DNA of 64,000 nt from Pseudobutyrivibrio ruminis CF1b. Lineage in GTDB: Bacteria; Bacillota; Clostridia; Lachnospirales; Lachnospiraceae. This document shows, in pieces, positions 16,221-24,890 of this stretch. The DNA lies in contig NZ_KE384121.1 of NCBI RefSeq assembly GCF_000424005.1, forward strand, positions 19,626 through 83,625, written 5' to 3'. A program made the position numbers and the translations under genes. Every line of letters begins with the position of its first letter. Position 1 is the first letter of the stretch. The notes under the pieces are model-generated. The model worked only from the letters and a program-made list of their open reading frames with translations, was not told the DNA's origin and made no database searches.

Positions 16221-18362
16221 CTAATACTCTACTTCAGTTACTTCTCCCTTTAACACCACATCAAAAATATCTACTGGCTTTCCTGTAAGTTCTGCACTTC
16301 TCGCATCTGGCTGCTGGCCTCCGATAGATACCTTAAATGTACCTGGCTCAACCACACATCTGCCCTTCTCATCAATAAGTGCAAAATCGCGGGCTGAAAG
16401 CTCAAGGCTCACTTCCTTTGATTCCCCTGGAAGAAGCTCAACCTTTGCAATCTTTCTAAGCATGCAGTTGGCAACTCTTGTGGATGCTTCAACATCCTTC
16501 ACATATACCTGAACAGTCTCGTGTGCCTCATAATCCCCTGCATTCTTAACTGTTACCTTAACTGTAAATTTATCTCCAATAGCACCCTCAGTCTTGTCGA
16601 TGCCAGCATTTGAATACTGAATATCTGAATAGCTGAGACCATATCCAAATGGATAAAGTGGTGTGCCCTTGAAATATCTGTATGTACGTCCCTCCATTGA
16701 GTAGTCCTCGAATGGTGGTAAATCAGCATCTGACTTGTAGAAGGTAAGTGGAAGCTTTCCTGAAGGGCTGTCCTCGCCGAAAAGTACCTCAGCGATTGCG
16801 CGTCCGCCTCTTGCTCCTGGATACCAGCACTGGATTATCGCATTTACGTTATCGTTAGCCCAGCTAAGATCCATTGCAGAACCTGCTAAAACAAGAAGTA
16901 CTACTGGCTTTCCAATAGCTGTAATCTTCTCTACAAGTTCCTGCTGCAAGCCTGGAAGCTTAAGTCCCTTCTTATCTCCACTACCGAACTCGTTTCCAGC
17001 ATCGCCTTCCTCTCCTTCGATTGTAGAATCAAGACCCATTGCAAGTACTACAACATCTGAGTGCTCTGCTACAGCCATAGCCTCAGCAAATGTATCTCTT
17101 GCCTCAGAAAGCACGTGCATTCTGTCCTTCCAAAGTGGAGTTCCGTCTGAATGGAATACTCTCACATCATCTCCAACGTAACGCTGGATTCCTTCAAGTA
17201 CTGTAATATATTCAGAAGAAATACCTTCGTAATTTCCTACAAGAGCGATTCTTGAATTTGAGTTTGGTCCAATGACACCGATTGTCTTGATAGCATCCTT
17301 CTTAAGTGGAAGAAGTCCATCGTTCTTGAGAAGTACCATAGAGCGCTTAGCTACTTCATTTGCAAGCTCCTTGTGTTCCTTACACTCTACCATCTCGTAT
17401 GGGATGTCATCATATTTGCTGCCTCTCTCTGGAAGAGTTCCAAGGCGAAGGCGAAGCTCGATTAATCTTTCAACTGACTCTGTGATTGTCTCCTCAGAAA
17501 CAAGGTCTGCCTTGTATGCATAGAGAAGCTTCTCATATACACAACCGCAGTTCAAATCGCAGCCGTTATTAACTGCAAGTGCTGCAGATTCCACTTCACA
17601 TGTGGTTACCTTGTGATTCTCGTGGAAATCTCTGATTGCCCAGCAGTCTGAAACTACATGGCCTTCAAAGCCCCAGTCACCTCTTAAAATATCCTTCAAC
17701 AATCTCTTGCTGCCGCAGGCTGGCTCGCCGTTTACTCTGTTGTAAGCACCCATAACAGCCTCTACCTTTGCATCCTTTACAAGCCGCTTGAAGGCATAGA
17801 GATATGTATCATATAAATCCTGGTCATTTACCTTCGCATCAAAATGATGTCTGTCTGCCTCAGGACCTGAGTGAACAGCAAAATGCTTTGCACACGCTGC
17901 AGACTTTGGATTATCTAAATCATCACCCTGAAGACCTCTTACGTAAGCCATGCCAAGCTGACCTGTAAGATATGGATCCTCACCGTATGTCTCATGGCCA
18001 CGGCCCCATCTTGGGTCACGGAAGATATTTACGTTTGGAGCCCAGTAAGTAAGACCCTTGTATATATCTCTGTCGCCATGCTTTGAAAACTCATTATACT
18101 TTGCTCGTCCCTCTGTAGATGTTGCATCTGCCACCTTCTGAACAAGCTCCTCATCAAATGTGGCACCAAGGCCGATTGCCTGAGGGAAAACTGTGGCATC
18201 TCCAGCTCTTGCCACTCCGTGAAGTGCCTCGTTCCACCAGCAGTACTTTGGAATACCAAGTCTGTCGATGGCCTCTGCGTGGTGAAGCATCTGCGAACAC
18301 TTCTCCTCTATTGTCATCTGCGATACTAATTCCTTAGCACGCTTCATTGTTTCCTGATTCAA
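16221..18362 (-). CDS. GH3 beta-xylosidase-type glycoside hydrolase
   Basis: This 713-residue family 3 enzyme has the usual domain order: TIM barrel (about 10-300, GRGHETYGEDP motif, KHF at 159-161, nucleophile Asp239 in VVSDCWAI), alpha/beta sandwich (about 330-560), and a fibronectin-III-like C-terminal domain (about 600-700). No signal peptide. The likely start is TTG at 18362, nine bases after AAGGAGG; ATG at 18347 is the alternative. The coding region overlaps the end of the YesL gene by 29 bp. With GH43 and the esterase it would convert xylo-oligosaccharides to xylose. Beta-glucosidase activity is not excluded. Confidence 0.88.
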   Translation of the reverse strand: MNQETMKRAKELVSQMTIEEKCSQMLHHAEAIDRLGIPKYCWWNEALHGVARAGDATVFPQAIGLGATFDEELVQKVADATSTEGRAKYNEFSKHGDRDIYKGLTYWAPNVNIFRDPRWGRGHETYGEDPYLTGQLGMAYVRGLQGDDLDNPKSAACAKHFAVHSGPEADRHHFDAKVNDQDLYDTYLYAFKRLVKDAKVEAVMGAYNRVNGEPACGSKRLLKDILRGDWGFEGHVVSDCWAIRDFHENHKVTTCEVESAALAVNNGCDLNCGCVYEKLLYAYKADLVSEETITESVERLIELRLRLGTLPERGSKYDDIPYEMVECKEHKELANEVAKRSMVLLKNDGLLPLKKDAIKTIGVIGPNSNSRIALVGNYEGISSEYITVLEGIQRYVGDDVRVFHSDGTPLWKDRMHVLSEARDTFAEAMAVAEHSDVVVLAMGLDSTIEGEEGDAGNEFGSGDKKGLKLPGLQQELVEKITAIGKPVVLLVLAGSAMDLSWANDNVNAIIQCWYPGARGGRAIAEVLFGEDSPSGKLPLTFYKSDADLPPFEDYSMEGRTYRYFKGTPLYPFGYGLSYSDIQYSNAGIDKTEGAIGDKFTVKVTVKNAGDYEAHETVQVYVKDVEASTRVANCMLRKIAKVELLPGESKEVSLELSARDFALIDEKGRCVVEPGTFKVSIGGQQPDARSAELTGKPVDIFDVVLKGEVTEVEY

Positions 18363-18984
18363 CTATCTCTTCCTCCTTGTTTAACATTTCTAACTGTTTA
18401 TTGAATTCCCTACTTATGTAATAAAGTGTGACTGTGGTGCAAAGAAGCCAGATTGCCAGGCCCCATTCGATGTACCATGCACAGATTATGTAAGGTAAAA
18501 AAGTCACGATAAAAATCAAAACCATTCTTGGGAAATTTAGAAGTGCCATTACCATGGATGCCTTGAAAAGTTCCTTCAATGTCACTTTATATCTCGCCTC
18601 AAATGGGAACATGCAGTATGCAACTGACCAAACCACAAAGGAAAGCACACCAAGGACTGCCTTTAAGAGGATTGGCATAGATGCTGCTCTGCCATAGAGC
18701 ACGTTGTACCAGTCAAATGCCAGCACAAGTCCCACCAGAAGAACTATCAGCCAGGCAACTGTTACCTGTGGAAAATTATCCTTAAAGGATTTGAAATAGC
18801 TCTTTGTAACACTTGGTTCCTCGCCACGAACTATTTTCATTGATGTATAAAATTTCGCAGTATGGGCTGCGCCTATAGTGATAATTGGAATTGAGCAAAG
18901 AACTGTAAGAAGATTAAGGATGATAAAATCTGTAACCTTGCTAAGAAACTCCATTACTTCGCTGTCTGGACTAAATATTTGCAT
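18334..18984 (-). CDS. YesL/DUF624 family membrane protein
   Basis: This 216-residue protein has about five hydrophobic segments (FIILNLLTVLC, VAWLIVLLVGLVLAF, VLSFVVWSVAYC, MVLIFIVTFLPYI, LAIWLLCTTVTLYY). The FxxDSxxxxFL N-terminus and family length match YesL, which regularly accompanies LplB/YtcP-type sugar importers. The ATG at 18984 follows GGAGG; the longer frame has no ribosome site. It lies between the transporter genes and the GH3 gene. Its molecular role in such operons is not established. Confidence 0.85.
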   Translation of the reverse strand: MQIFSPDSEVMEFLSKVTDFIILNLLTVLCSIPIITIGAAHTAKFYTSMKIVRGEEPSVTKSYFKSFKDNFPQVTVAWLIVLLVGLVLAFDWYNVLYGRAASMPILLKAVLGVLSFVVWSVAYCMFPFEARYKVTLKELFKASMVMALLNFPRMVLIFIVTFLPYIICAWYIEWGLAIWLLCTTVTLYYISREFNKQLEMLNKEEEIVESGNNEAC

Positions 18985-19037
18985 AACATTACTTCCTCCG
19001 AATACTACTTTGAGTTGGTAACATTTTACAAAAAAAT

Positions 19038-19078
19038 CCCCACCAGCATCTACTGACAAAGTTCAGATGTTAGTGGGG
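19038..19078 (-). terminator. Terminator/attenuator after second binding-protein gene
   Basis: A stem pairing CCCCAC-AACATCT with AGATG-GTGGGG is followed by seven Ts on the minus strand. It sits between the binding lipoprotein and the YesL gene, so it probably limits read-through into the enzyme genes. Confidence 0.75.
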
Positions 19079-19115
19079 TAAATTTTAGTCTTATTTTTTT
19101 AGGACTGTTTTGCTA

Positions 19116-20789
19116 TTAGTCGATAGATGTAGCTGAACCGAACTTAGCCTCAAACTTCTCAGTTCTCTCATCCATAATAGCCTGTCCGCCTGATGCAAGG
19201 TAATCCTCGATAGCGCTGTCCCAAACCTTATCAAAATCAGCTTCCTTAGCAGCAAGTGCTGTATCGTAAACAACGTCTCTCTTTGAGCCAAGTGCCTCGC
19301 CCATACCGTTTTCAGCAACGATTTCTGGAACCTTTACGTTCTTAGCAATCTTGTTGTCTGTAGCTGCAATATCAAGTGCTCTCTGAACATCCTCTGGATC
19401 GCAGCATGGATAGCTGTGAGCCATAGAGAGAAGTGTAAGGTCCTCATCACCAAGGTTAAGACCGTTACATGTAATTGTGTAATCAATGTTGTTACCTGAG
19501 TTCATGATTGGGTCGCCTGTTGCTGCGATGCACTCGATAGCGCCATCCTCAAGAACGTTGTGTGTAACACCCTCATCACCAATCTGTAAGTACTTGATGT
19601 GCTCTGGAGCTGAGATCCAGTCAAGGTAAAGAAGTGATGCAAGTGGCTCATCGTTTGTAGATGGGAAGAAGATCTTTCTGTCACCTGCTGTAGAGTCAAC
19701 ATACTTAAGGTGCTTGCCCTCTGAGTTCTCGAAGCAGTCAACTGCAACGTACTTAGCATCATCGCCTACGATTCTCTTAAGGTTAGCCTGGATTGAATCC
19801 TCACCACTTCTGAAAGGATAATCCCAGTTGTGCTGGAATGCACCAACATAACCAGCCTTCATCATATCATCCTCTGTAGAATCACCAGCTGTGTAAAGAG
19901 CGAAATCCTTCCAAAGGAGGCCTTCGTTGTACCACTTGTTAAGTGTCTTCATAGCTTCCTTTGTGCCCTTCTGTGTAAGCTTTCTGTCATCAAATCCGTT
20001 GATGTAGAATTCCTTATCTGTAATCTTTGGATCCATCTGTGACTCGATAAGAAGTGCTGCTCTCCAGCCTACATCGAATGAAACAGAGAATGGAACCATC
20101 TTATCTGCATCCTTGCCAAGAAGTTCCTTAGCATTGTCGCGGAATGCGCAGATGCAATCATAGAACTCAGCCTGTGTTGTAGGCTCTTCAAGACCAAGCT
20201 TATCTAACCAGTCTTTTCTCATGAATGTGTTGATACGTCTGTTGTTAGCACGCTTTCCTTCGATAGCCCAGAGTGTTCCATCTTCATCTGATAAATCCCA
20301 GTAGATGTTTGTATCGCCAAGCCAATCCTGAAGGTTTGTAAGCTCGCTGCCATACTGATCAAGCATTGGCTTCATATCAAGAACACCGCCCATGTTAGCG
20401 TATGTCTGAATTGTTGGATATGAGTATGTAAGGCAGATATCTGGAGCTCCGCCTGAAGCAAGAAGGTTGTTAATTTCTTCCGTCTCTGTCCAACGTGGAA
20501 CTGCTACGAACTCAACTTCTACGTTGTGATCCTCAAGCATTCCCTTCTTGATGTACTCTGTGTACATGTTGTCTGTTGGGTCTGTACCGCCATCGTTTCC
20601 TCTGTCGTAAACCTCAACTGTGATGTGTTTTGTCTCAGCAAATTTTCCATCAACAAGCTCTGAAACGCCAGAACCTTCTTCGATGGAAGTAGTGCCTTCT
20701 TTTGTTGCATCTGAGCTGCTTGAACCACATGCTACCATGCTAAGACCCATAGTGCATGCAAGCACTAATGCTACGATTCTTCTTTTCAT
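19116..20789 (-). CDS. Extracellular sugar-binding lipoprotein (second ABC importer)
   Basis: This 557-residue LplA-like binding protein has signal peptide MKRRIVALVLACTMG and lipobox MVAC (Cys21), followed by a Ser-rich linker. It shares size and type with the lipoprotein at 7802 but differs clearly in sequence, so it is probably tuned to another oligosaccharide. The ATG follows GGAGG. It lies downstream of its two permeases (20965 and 21946). It is probably an arabinoxylan or xylan fragment importer under GntR control. Confidence 0.9.
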   Translation of the reverse strand: MKRRIVALVLACTMGLSMVACGSSSSDATKEGTTSIEEGSGVSELVDGKFAETKHITVEVYDRGNDGGTDPTDNMYTEYIKKGMLEDHNVEVEFVAVPRWTETEEINNLLASGGAPDICLTYSYPTIQTYANMGGVLDMKPMLDQYGSELTNLQDWLGDTNIYWDLSDEDGTLWAIEGKRANNRRINTFMRKDWLDKLGLEEPTTQAEFYDCICAFRDNAKELLGKDADKMVPFSVSFDVGWRAALLIESQMDPKITDKEFYINGFDDRKLTQKGTKEAMKTLNKWYNEGLLWKDFALYTAGDSTEDDMMKAGYVGAFQHNWDYPFRSGEDSIQANLKRIVGDDAKYVAVDCFENSEGKHLKYVDSTAGDRKIFFPSTNDEPLASLLYLDWISAPEHIKYLQIGDEGVTHNVLEDGAIECIAATGDPIMNSGNNIDYTITCNGLNLGDEDLTLLSMAHSYPCCDPEDVQRALDIAATDNKIAKNVKVPEIVAENGMGEALGSKRDVVYDTALAAKEADFDKVWDSAIEDYLASGGQAIMDERTEKFEAKFGSATSID

Positions 20790-20844
20790 CGTAATCCTCC
20801 CAATAATGTTTTTAATTTATTTTTATTCCCTTAATAAGGGGTTA

Positions 20845-20965
20845 AACTGCAGTCAAGGAAACTGCAGTTTAATCTGCTTTCAGCAGACAGCAATTTTAAA
20901 TGAATTACATTCATTCAAAATTACTGCCGTTTACGAAATGAGTTTTTTTGATAAAAACTCATTTC
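20845..20965 (-). promoter_or_regulatory. Three consecutive hairpins between permease and binding-protein genes
   Basis: The 175-base gap holds AAACTGCAGT...ACTGCAGTTT (about 20845-20872), AATTTTGAATGAAT...ATTCATTTAAAATT (about 20893-20925), and AAATGAG(T)n...AAAACTCATTT (20935-20965), the last touching the permease stop codon. None has a strong T run on the minus strand. They may act as 3' barriers protecting upstream or downstream mRNA, setting permease to binding-protein ratios. Confidence 0.6.
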
Positions 20966-21933
20966 TACTCCTTAACTGCTCCAAGTGTTACACCATGAAT
21001 GAAATACTTCTGCAAGAATGGGTAGATGCAAAGGATTGGAATCGTTGAGAACATAACGATTGCAGCCTTAAGTGACTCAGAAAGACCAGGTGTTGAGAAG
21101 CCTTCCTGTGTAGCTACCTCTACTGAATTCATGTTGTTCAAAATGTTGTAAAGCAGTAACTGAAGAGGATAGAAATCCTTGTTCTTCATATACATCAAAG
21201 CATCTGAGTATCCGTTCCATCTTCCTACTGCGTAGAACAGAGCAAGTGTTGCGATAACTGGCTTTGAAAGTGGTAAATAAATGCTCCAGAGAATTCTGAA
21301 GAATGATGCTCCATCGATTTCTGCTGACTCTCTAAGGGAATCTGGGATTCCGTAAAAGAAGCTTCGCATGATAATCATGTTGTAAACGCTTAAGCATCCT
21401 GGAACTATAAGTACAAGTGGGTTGTCCAAAAGGTTCAAGTCCTTCATAAGTAAGTAGTTTGGAATTGTTCCTGCGTTGAAGAACATTGTAATAGTAATGA
21501 TAATGTTGAAAATTGAACGTCCCTTAAGTTTGTTGAAAATAAGTGGATAAGCGCAAAGCACTGTCATTGTCAGTGAAAGGAATGTACAAATCACTGTTAA
21601 AATTACGGTCCATACAAATGACTTAATGTACTTTGGATCTCCTAAAACTGTTGAATAAGCTGATAAGTTAATTCCCTTTGGAAGCAGATATACCTCTCTT
21701 TTTACAAGGAAGTCTGTTGCTGAAAGTGAACGTGCCAAAAGGTTGATCATTGGAATGATACAAATCAAACTGATAATTATGCAGATTGAAATGAAAATGA
21801 TATCTCCCACCTTTGTCTTATCAGATCTAACCATGCGGGTTGTTTCTGTCTCGTCGTCTTTGTCTTTTCTCTTAGAACGTGCAAAGCCTTTTGTACTAAA
21901 TTTTCCTGCTGTCATAACTAATTCTTTTGCCAT
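20965..21933 (-). CDS. Carbohydrate ABC transporter permease (YtcP/LplC type)
   Basis: This 322-residue membrane protein has a charged N-terminal tail (about 45 residues), six predicted helices, the EAA loop RESAEIDGASFFRILWSIYLPLSKP, and the C-terminal FIHGVTLGAVKE. AGGAGGTG precedes the ATG. It is encoded 12 bp after the LplB-type partner. It forms the channel of the second importer, again with no ATPase gene nearby. Confidence 0.9.
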   Translation of the reverse strand: MAKELVMTAGKFSTKGFARSKRKDKDDETETTRMVRSDKTKVGDIIFISICIIISLICIIPMINLLARSLSATDFLVKREVYLLPKGINLSAYSTVLGDPKYIKSFVWTVILTVICTFLSLTMTVLCAYPLIFNKLKGRSIFNIIITITMFFNAGTIPNYLLMKDLNLLDNPLVLIVPGCLSVYNMIIMRSFFYGIPDSLRESAEIDGASFFRILWSIYLPLSKPVIATLALFYAVGRWNGYSDALMYMKNKDFYPLQLLLYNILNNMNSVEVATQEGFSTPGLSESLKAAIVMFSTIPILCIYPFLQKYFIHGVTLGAVKE

Positions 21934-21945
21934 ACTTCACACCTC

Positions 21946-22905
21946 CTACCAAATACCGCGCTCGCCAAGCTTACGTGAAAGCCAGTTTGCGAAAAGGAGG
22001 AAGATAACTCCTACAACTGACTGGAACAAACCAACGGCTGTTGTAAGTGAGAACTGAAGGCCTTTGATACCGTTCTTGTAAACGAATGTTGAAATAACCT
22101 CTGCGTTCTGCATAACCAGGTTGTTCTGTAAAGCGAATGGTCTGTCGAATGCTGAACCTAAAATATTACCAAGTGCCATAATCAAAAGAACTACGATAGT
22201 GCTCTTGATTCCTGGAAGTGTGATGTGCCACATCTTGCGGAAGCGTCCTGCTCCATCAACTGAAGCGGCCTCGTAAAGCTCTGGTGAGATACCTGCAATA
22301 GCTGCGAGGTAGATGATTGAGTTCCATCCAAAGCTCTGCCAGATTCCAAGGAAGATGTAAGTTCCTACCCATTTGTGTGGATCATTCAAAAATGGAACTG
22401 CCTCTCCGCCAAGGTTTGTAATGAACATGTTTACAAGACCATTACTTGGAGCAAAAAGCTGAATTGCCAAACCATAGATGATAACCCATGAAAGGAAATG
22501 TGGCATGTAAGCAATTGTCTGTACTGTCTTCTTGAACCACTTAACATTAAGCTCGTTAAGGATTAATGCGAAAATGATTGGGATTGGGAAACCAATAACC
22601 AAATCTAAAAGGTTCAAGCCAACTGTATTTCTCAAAGCATTTAAGAAATCTCTGTTGTGAAAGGCCTGAATAAAATACTGGAAGCCATGATTGTCTGCCC
22701 ATGGCATCTCTCCTACCTTTTGCACAATACTGTACTTCTTAAAGGCAATTAATACGTACTTCATTGGAACATACTTGAAAACCAAAAGATAAATCATTGG
22801 CAATAATAGTAAAACGTAAAGCTGCCAATATCTCTTAAAGTAGGCTTTCCAGTTAGTCTTCTCAGCTACCGCTGCTGCTGAGTTTTTCGCTGCAACAACT
22901 TTCAT
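21946..22905 (-). CDS. Carbohydrate ABC transporter permease (LplB type)
   Basis: This 319-residue protein has six predicted helices and the EAA loop EAASVDGAGRFRKMWHITLPGIKS. The ATG at 22905 is chosen because TGGAGGATAGAA precedes it; the frame extends six codons further with no ribosome site. It is the first gene of the second importer operon, directly behind the GntR operator at 22935-22948. Confidence 0.9.
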   Translation of the reverse strand: MKVVAAKNSAAAVAEKTNWKAYFKRYWQLYVLLLLPMIYLLVFKYVPMKYVLIAFKKYSIVQKVGEMPWADNHGFQYFIQAFHNRDFLNALRNTVGLNLLDLVIGFPIPIIFALILNELNVKWFKKTVQTIAYMPHFLSWVIIYGLAIQLFAPSNGLVNMFITNLGGEAVPFLNDPHKWVGTYIFLGIWQSFGWNSIIYLAAIAGISPELYEAASVDGAGRFRKMWHITLPGIKSTIVVLLIMALGNILGSAFDRPFALQNNLVMQNAEVISTFVYKNGIKGLQFSLTTAVGLFQSVVGVIFLLFANWLSRKLGERGIW

Positions 22906-22934
22906 TTCTATCCTCCACTTCATAAATTTATAAA

Positions 22935-22948
22935 ACTAGTATACAAGT
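22935..22948. promoter_or_regulatory. Probable GntR operator at the importer promoter
   Basis: ACTAGTATACAAGT differs in one half-site base from the perfect palindrome ACTTGTATACAAGT found upstream of the gntR-type gene. On the minus strand it covers a TATACT -10-like element, so binding should repress the transporter operon. Confidence 0.7.
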
Positions 22949-22985
22949 ATATTAGTACGTCAGAGGGGTGAAGTCCATATTAAAA

Positions 22986-23020
22986 AAACAACCAAAATGA
23001 CTTTAACATTTTGGTTGTTT
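22986..23020 (-). terminator. Terminator after the GntR regulator
   Basis: Arms AAACAACCAAAATG and CATTTTGGTTGTTT pair perfectly, followed by a T run on the minus strand. Confidence 0.85.
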
Positions 23021-23054
23021 TACACGAATTTATTCTATTGTTGACTAATTCTTG

Positions 23055-23735
23055 CTAAGCTGTTTCGAAATATTGCGGGAAGGTCTTAATCAGCTCTTCC
23101 TGATCCAGTCTGTATCGATTCAAATGCTTCTCAACGATTTCCTTGGCCTTCTCCTTATCCTTTTCTTTAATAGCCTCAAGCATCAGTCTGTGGTCCCCTA
23201 CAATCTTCTTATCCTTAACAGTAAGCATAGAAAGTGTACGGACTCTGTCGAAATGAATCATAATCATCTGACGCATATTATGAATGGTTTCTTTCTTGGC
23301 AGTTACATAAATCATTCTGTGGAATTCGTTGTCCAGCTCGAAAATCTTCTCTGTATTGTCCTTTTCAAGGTAGAATTCCTGCAGGGCCACGTTCTCCTCC
23401 AGCTGTTTGATATCCTCCTCTGTGGCCATATCACATGCCTCTTCGATTACGGCGATATCCAGCACCTTTCTAAGAAATACAGCCTCCTCCACATACTGGG
23501 AGTTGATAAGGGAAACATAGCTACCCCTCTGTGGGTAGATTTCGATAAGAGCTGCCTTATGTAATTCCTGGATTGACTCTCTTACTGGAGTACGGCTAAC
23601 GCCTAAGAATGCTGATATTTCGTTTTCACTGATAGCCTGTCCCGGCTCCAAATCTGCTGACTTAATGTTCTCAGTGATTGCTCTAAGGGCATACTCCCTC
23701 GCAGTCTCTGAGCTCAACCTCTCGATTTTTTTCAT
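23055..23735 (-). CDS. GntR-family regulator (FCD subfamily)
   Basis: This 226-residue regulator has a winged helix at about 10-75 (ISENEISAFLGVSRTPVRESI recognition region) and an FCD effector domain with likely metal ligands in NEFHRMIY, GDHRLML and KHLNRY. The ATG at 23735 is chosen because AGGAG sits four bases before it. It faces the second importer operon. Perfect or near-perfect ACTTGTATACAAGT palindromes stand before its own gene and before the importer, indicating autoregulation and control of uptake. The effector is probably a sugar acid or related metabolite; it cannot be named. Confidence 0.88.
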   Translation of the reverse strand: MKKIERLSSETAREYALRAITENIKSADLEPGQAISENEISAFLGVSRTPVRESIQELHKAALIEIYPQRGSYVSLINSQYVEEAVFLRKVLDIAVIEEACDMATEEDIKQLEENVALQEFYLEKDNTEKIFELDNEFHRMIYVTAKKETIHNMRQMIMIHFDRVRTLSMLTVKDKKIVGDHRLMLEAIKEKDKEKAKEIVEKHLNRYRLDQEELIKTFPQYFETA

Positions 23736-23780
23736 AGTTCTCCTCATTTTAAGGTTAGAATGAAAGTTTGTTATTATTCT

Positions 23781-23824
23781 AACAAAAAGGATTCAACTTG
23801 TATACAAGTCAAACCCTTTTTGTT
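23781..23824. promoter_or_regulatory. GntR operator nested in a terminator-like inverted repeat
   Basis: ACTTGTATACAAGT (23796-23809) is a perfect 14-bp palindrome. It is framed by AACAAAAAGG and CCTTTTTGTT, which pair to give a terminator-like hairpin. Located after the esterase gene and before the regulator gene, it probably serves both as esterase terminator and as autoregulatory operator. Confidence 0.7.
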
Positions 23825-23859
23825 AAAACTGTTTAGTTTAAGTTCTTTTAAATTGTCAC

Positions 23860-24795
23860 TTATTTTCTTTTGTAGATGGCAAAATACTTCTCAAGCCATG
23901 CTGCTGCAAGATCAATCCAAGCCTTTGCATCCTTATTTGTCTGAATGTCATATGCATCACGACATGATGTACTCTGGTCGCAAAGAGCCATTCCATGACC
24001 ACCATCCTGAAAGATGTGGAGTTCAAAAGGAATGCCTGCTTCTGCAAGGGATGTAGCATAAATGGTAGAGTGAGCAACAGGCACCAGCTCATCCTTTGAT
24101 GTTGACCAGATAAATGTTGGCGGAACATCCTCATCAACAAGACGTGCAGGACTCATATCAAGAAGCTTCTCCTGATCTTCCCAATCCTCCCCTAACATAA
24201 GACGGTTTGATACTGAGAAGAATTCGAATGCACCTTCGCTGTCCTTCTTTGTTGCCTCATACATGTAGATGTAATCTGTAAGTGGGTATCCTAAAATGCA
24301 GGCTGCTGGACGAAGAACCTCTTTATCTACTCCTACGAAATCAGTGATTACAGGCTTTGACCAGTGTGTTGAATACATGGCGCAGTTGTGTGCGCCTGCT
24401 GAGAATCCACAGATTGCAATTCTCTTGGCATCTACCTGCCACTCTCCTTTGTGCTCATTAATATAAGCAAATGCCAAACCAATTTCGCGCATTGGCTGTG
24501 GATGAAGTTTGTCAGGATTGATTGCCTGGTGTGCGAAATCTGTCTCCCAATAAGGCTTTGAACCATCATATGCAATTGAATATCTGAGAACAAATGCGTT
24601 GTAGCCCTGACGAAGGAATGCCATTGCAATAGGCTCGCCTTCACGATCACTGCAGCAAAGATATGCGCCGCCTGGGCAGATGAGAACTGCAGGACGCGCT
24701 TTGCCCTGAGTCATCTCTGGTGAATCATCTAAGATATAGGTGGTAAGAGTCACATCATCTCTACCCTCAATAAGCTTAATTACTTCGCTTTTCAT
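23860..24795 (-). CDS. Alpha/beta-hydrolase esterase of the xylan locus
   Basis: A 311-residue acetyl esterase/lipase-type protein. Visible parts are the oxyanion loop CPGGAY (40-45), nucleophile Ser132 in GFSAG, Asp235 in SKDELVP and His267 in DGGHGMAL. No signal peptide is seen. The ATG at 24795 follows GGGAGG. This ribosome site lies in the 3' arm of a hairpin (24803-24851). Probable role is removal of acetyl or other ester groups from imported xylo-oligosaccharides. Substrate assignment rests on neighbourhood. Confidence 0.8.
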   Translation of the reverse strand: MKSEVIKLIEGRDDVTLTTYILDDSPEMTQGKARPAVLICPGGAYLCCSDREGEPIAMAFLRQGYNAFVLRYSIAYDGSKPYWETDFAHQAINPDKLHPQPMREIGLAFAYINEHKGEWQVDAKRIAICGFSAGAHNCAMYSTHWSKPVITDFVGVDKEVLRPAACILGYPLTDYIYMYEATKKDSEGAFEFFSVSNRLMLGEDWEDQEKLLDMSPARLVDEDVPPTFIWSTSKDELVPVAHSTIYATSLAEAGIPFELHIFQDGGHGMALCDQSTSCRDAYDIQTNKDAKAWIDLAAAWLEKYFAIYKRK

Positions 24796-24802
24796 AATAA
24801 AA

Positions 24803-24851
24803 CCTCCCAATTTCTAGCGTTCTTAGAATACTATACTAGAATCTTGGGAGG
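24803..24851 (-). promoter_or_regulatory. Hairpin sequestering the esterase ribosome site
   Basis: On the minus strand CCTCCCAA-TTCTAG pairs with CTAGAA-TTGGGAGG around a loop of about 18 nt. GGGAGG in the 3' arm is the ribosome site of the esterase gene and TTTTATT follows. It can therefore block translation or act as a leaky terminator for transcripts arriving from the XRE gene. The loop also contains CTAGTATA, a partial match to the GntR operator. Confidence 0.6.
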
Positions 24852-24890
24852 TTGAAAACCGATTTATTTTAGTTTTTCACGGCTAAATTT

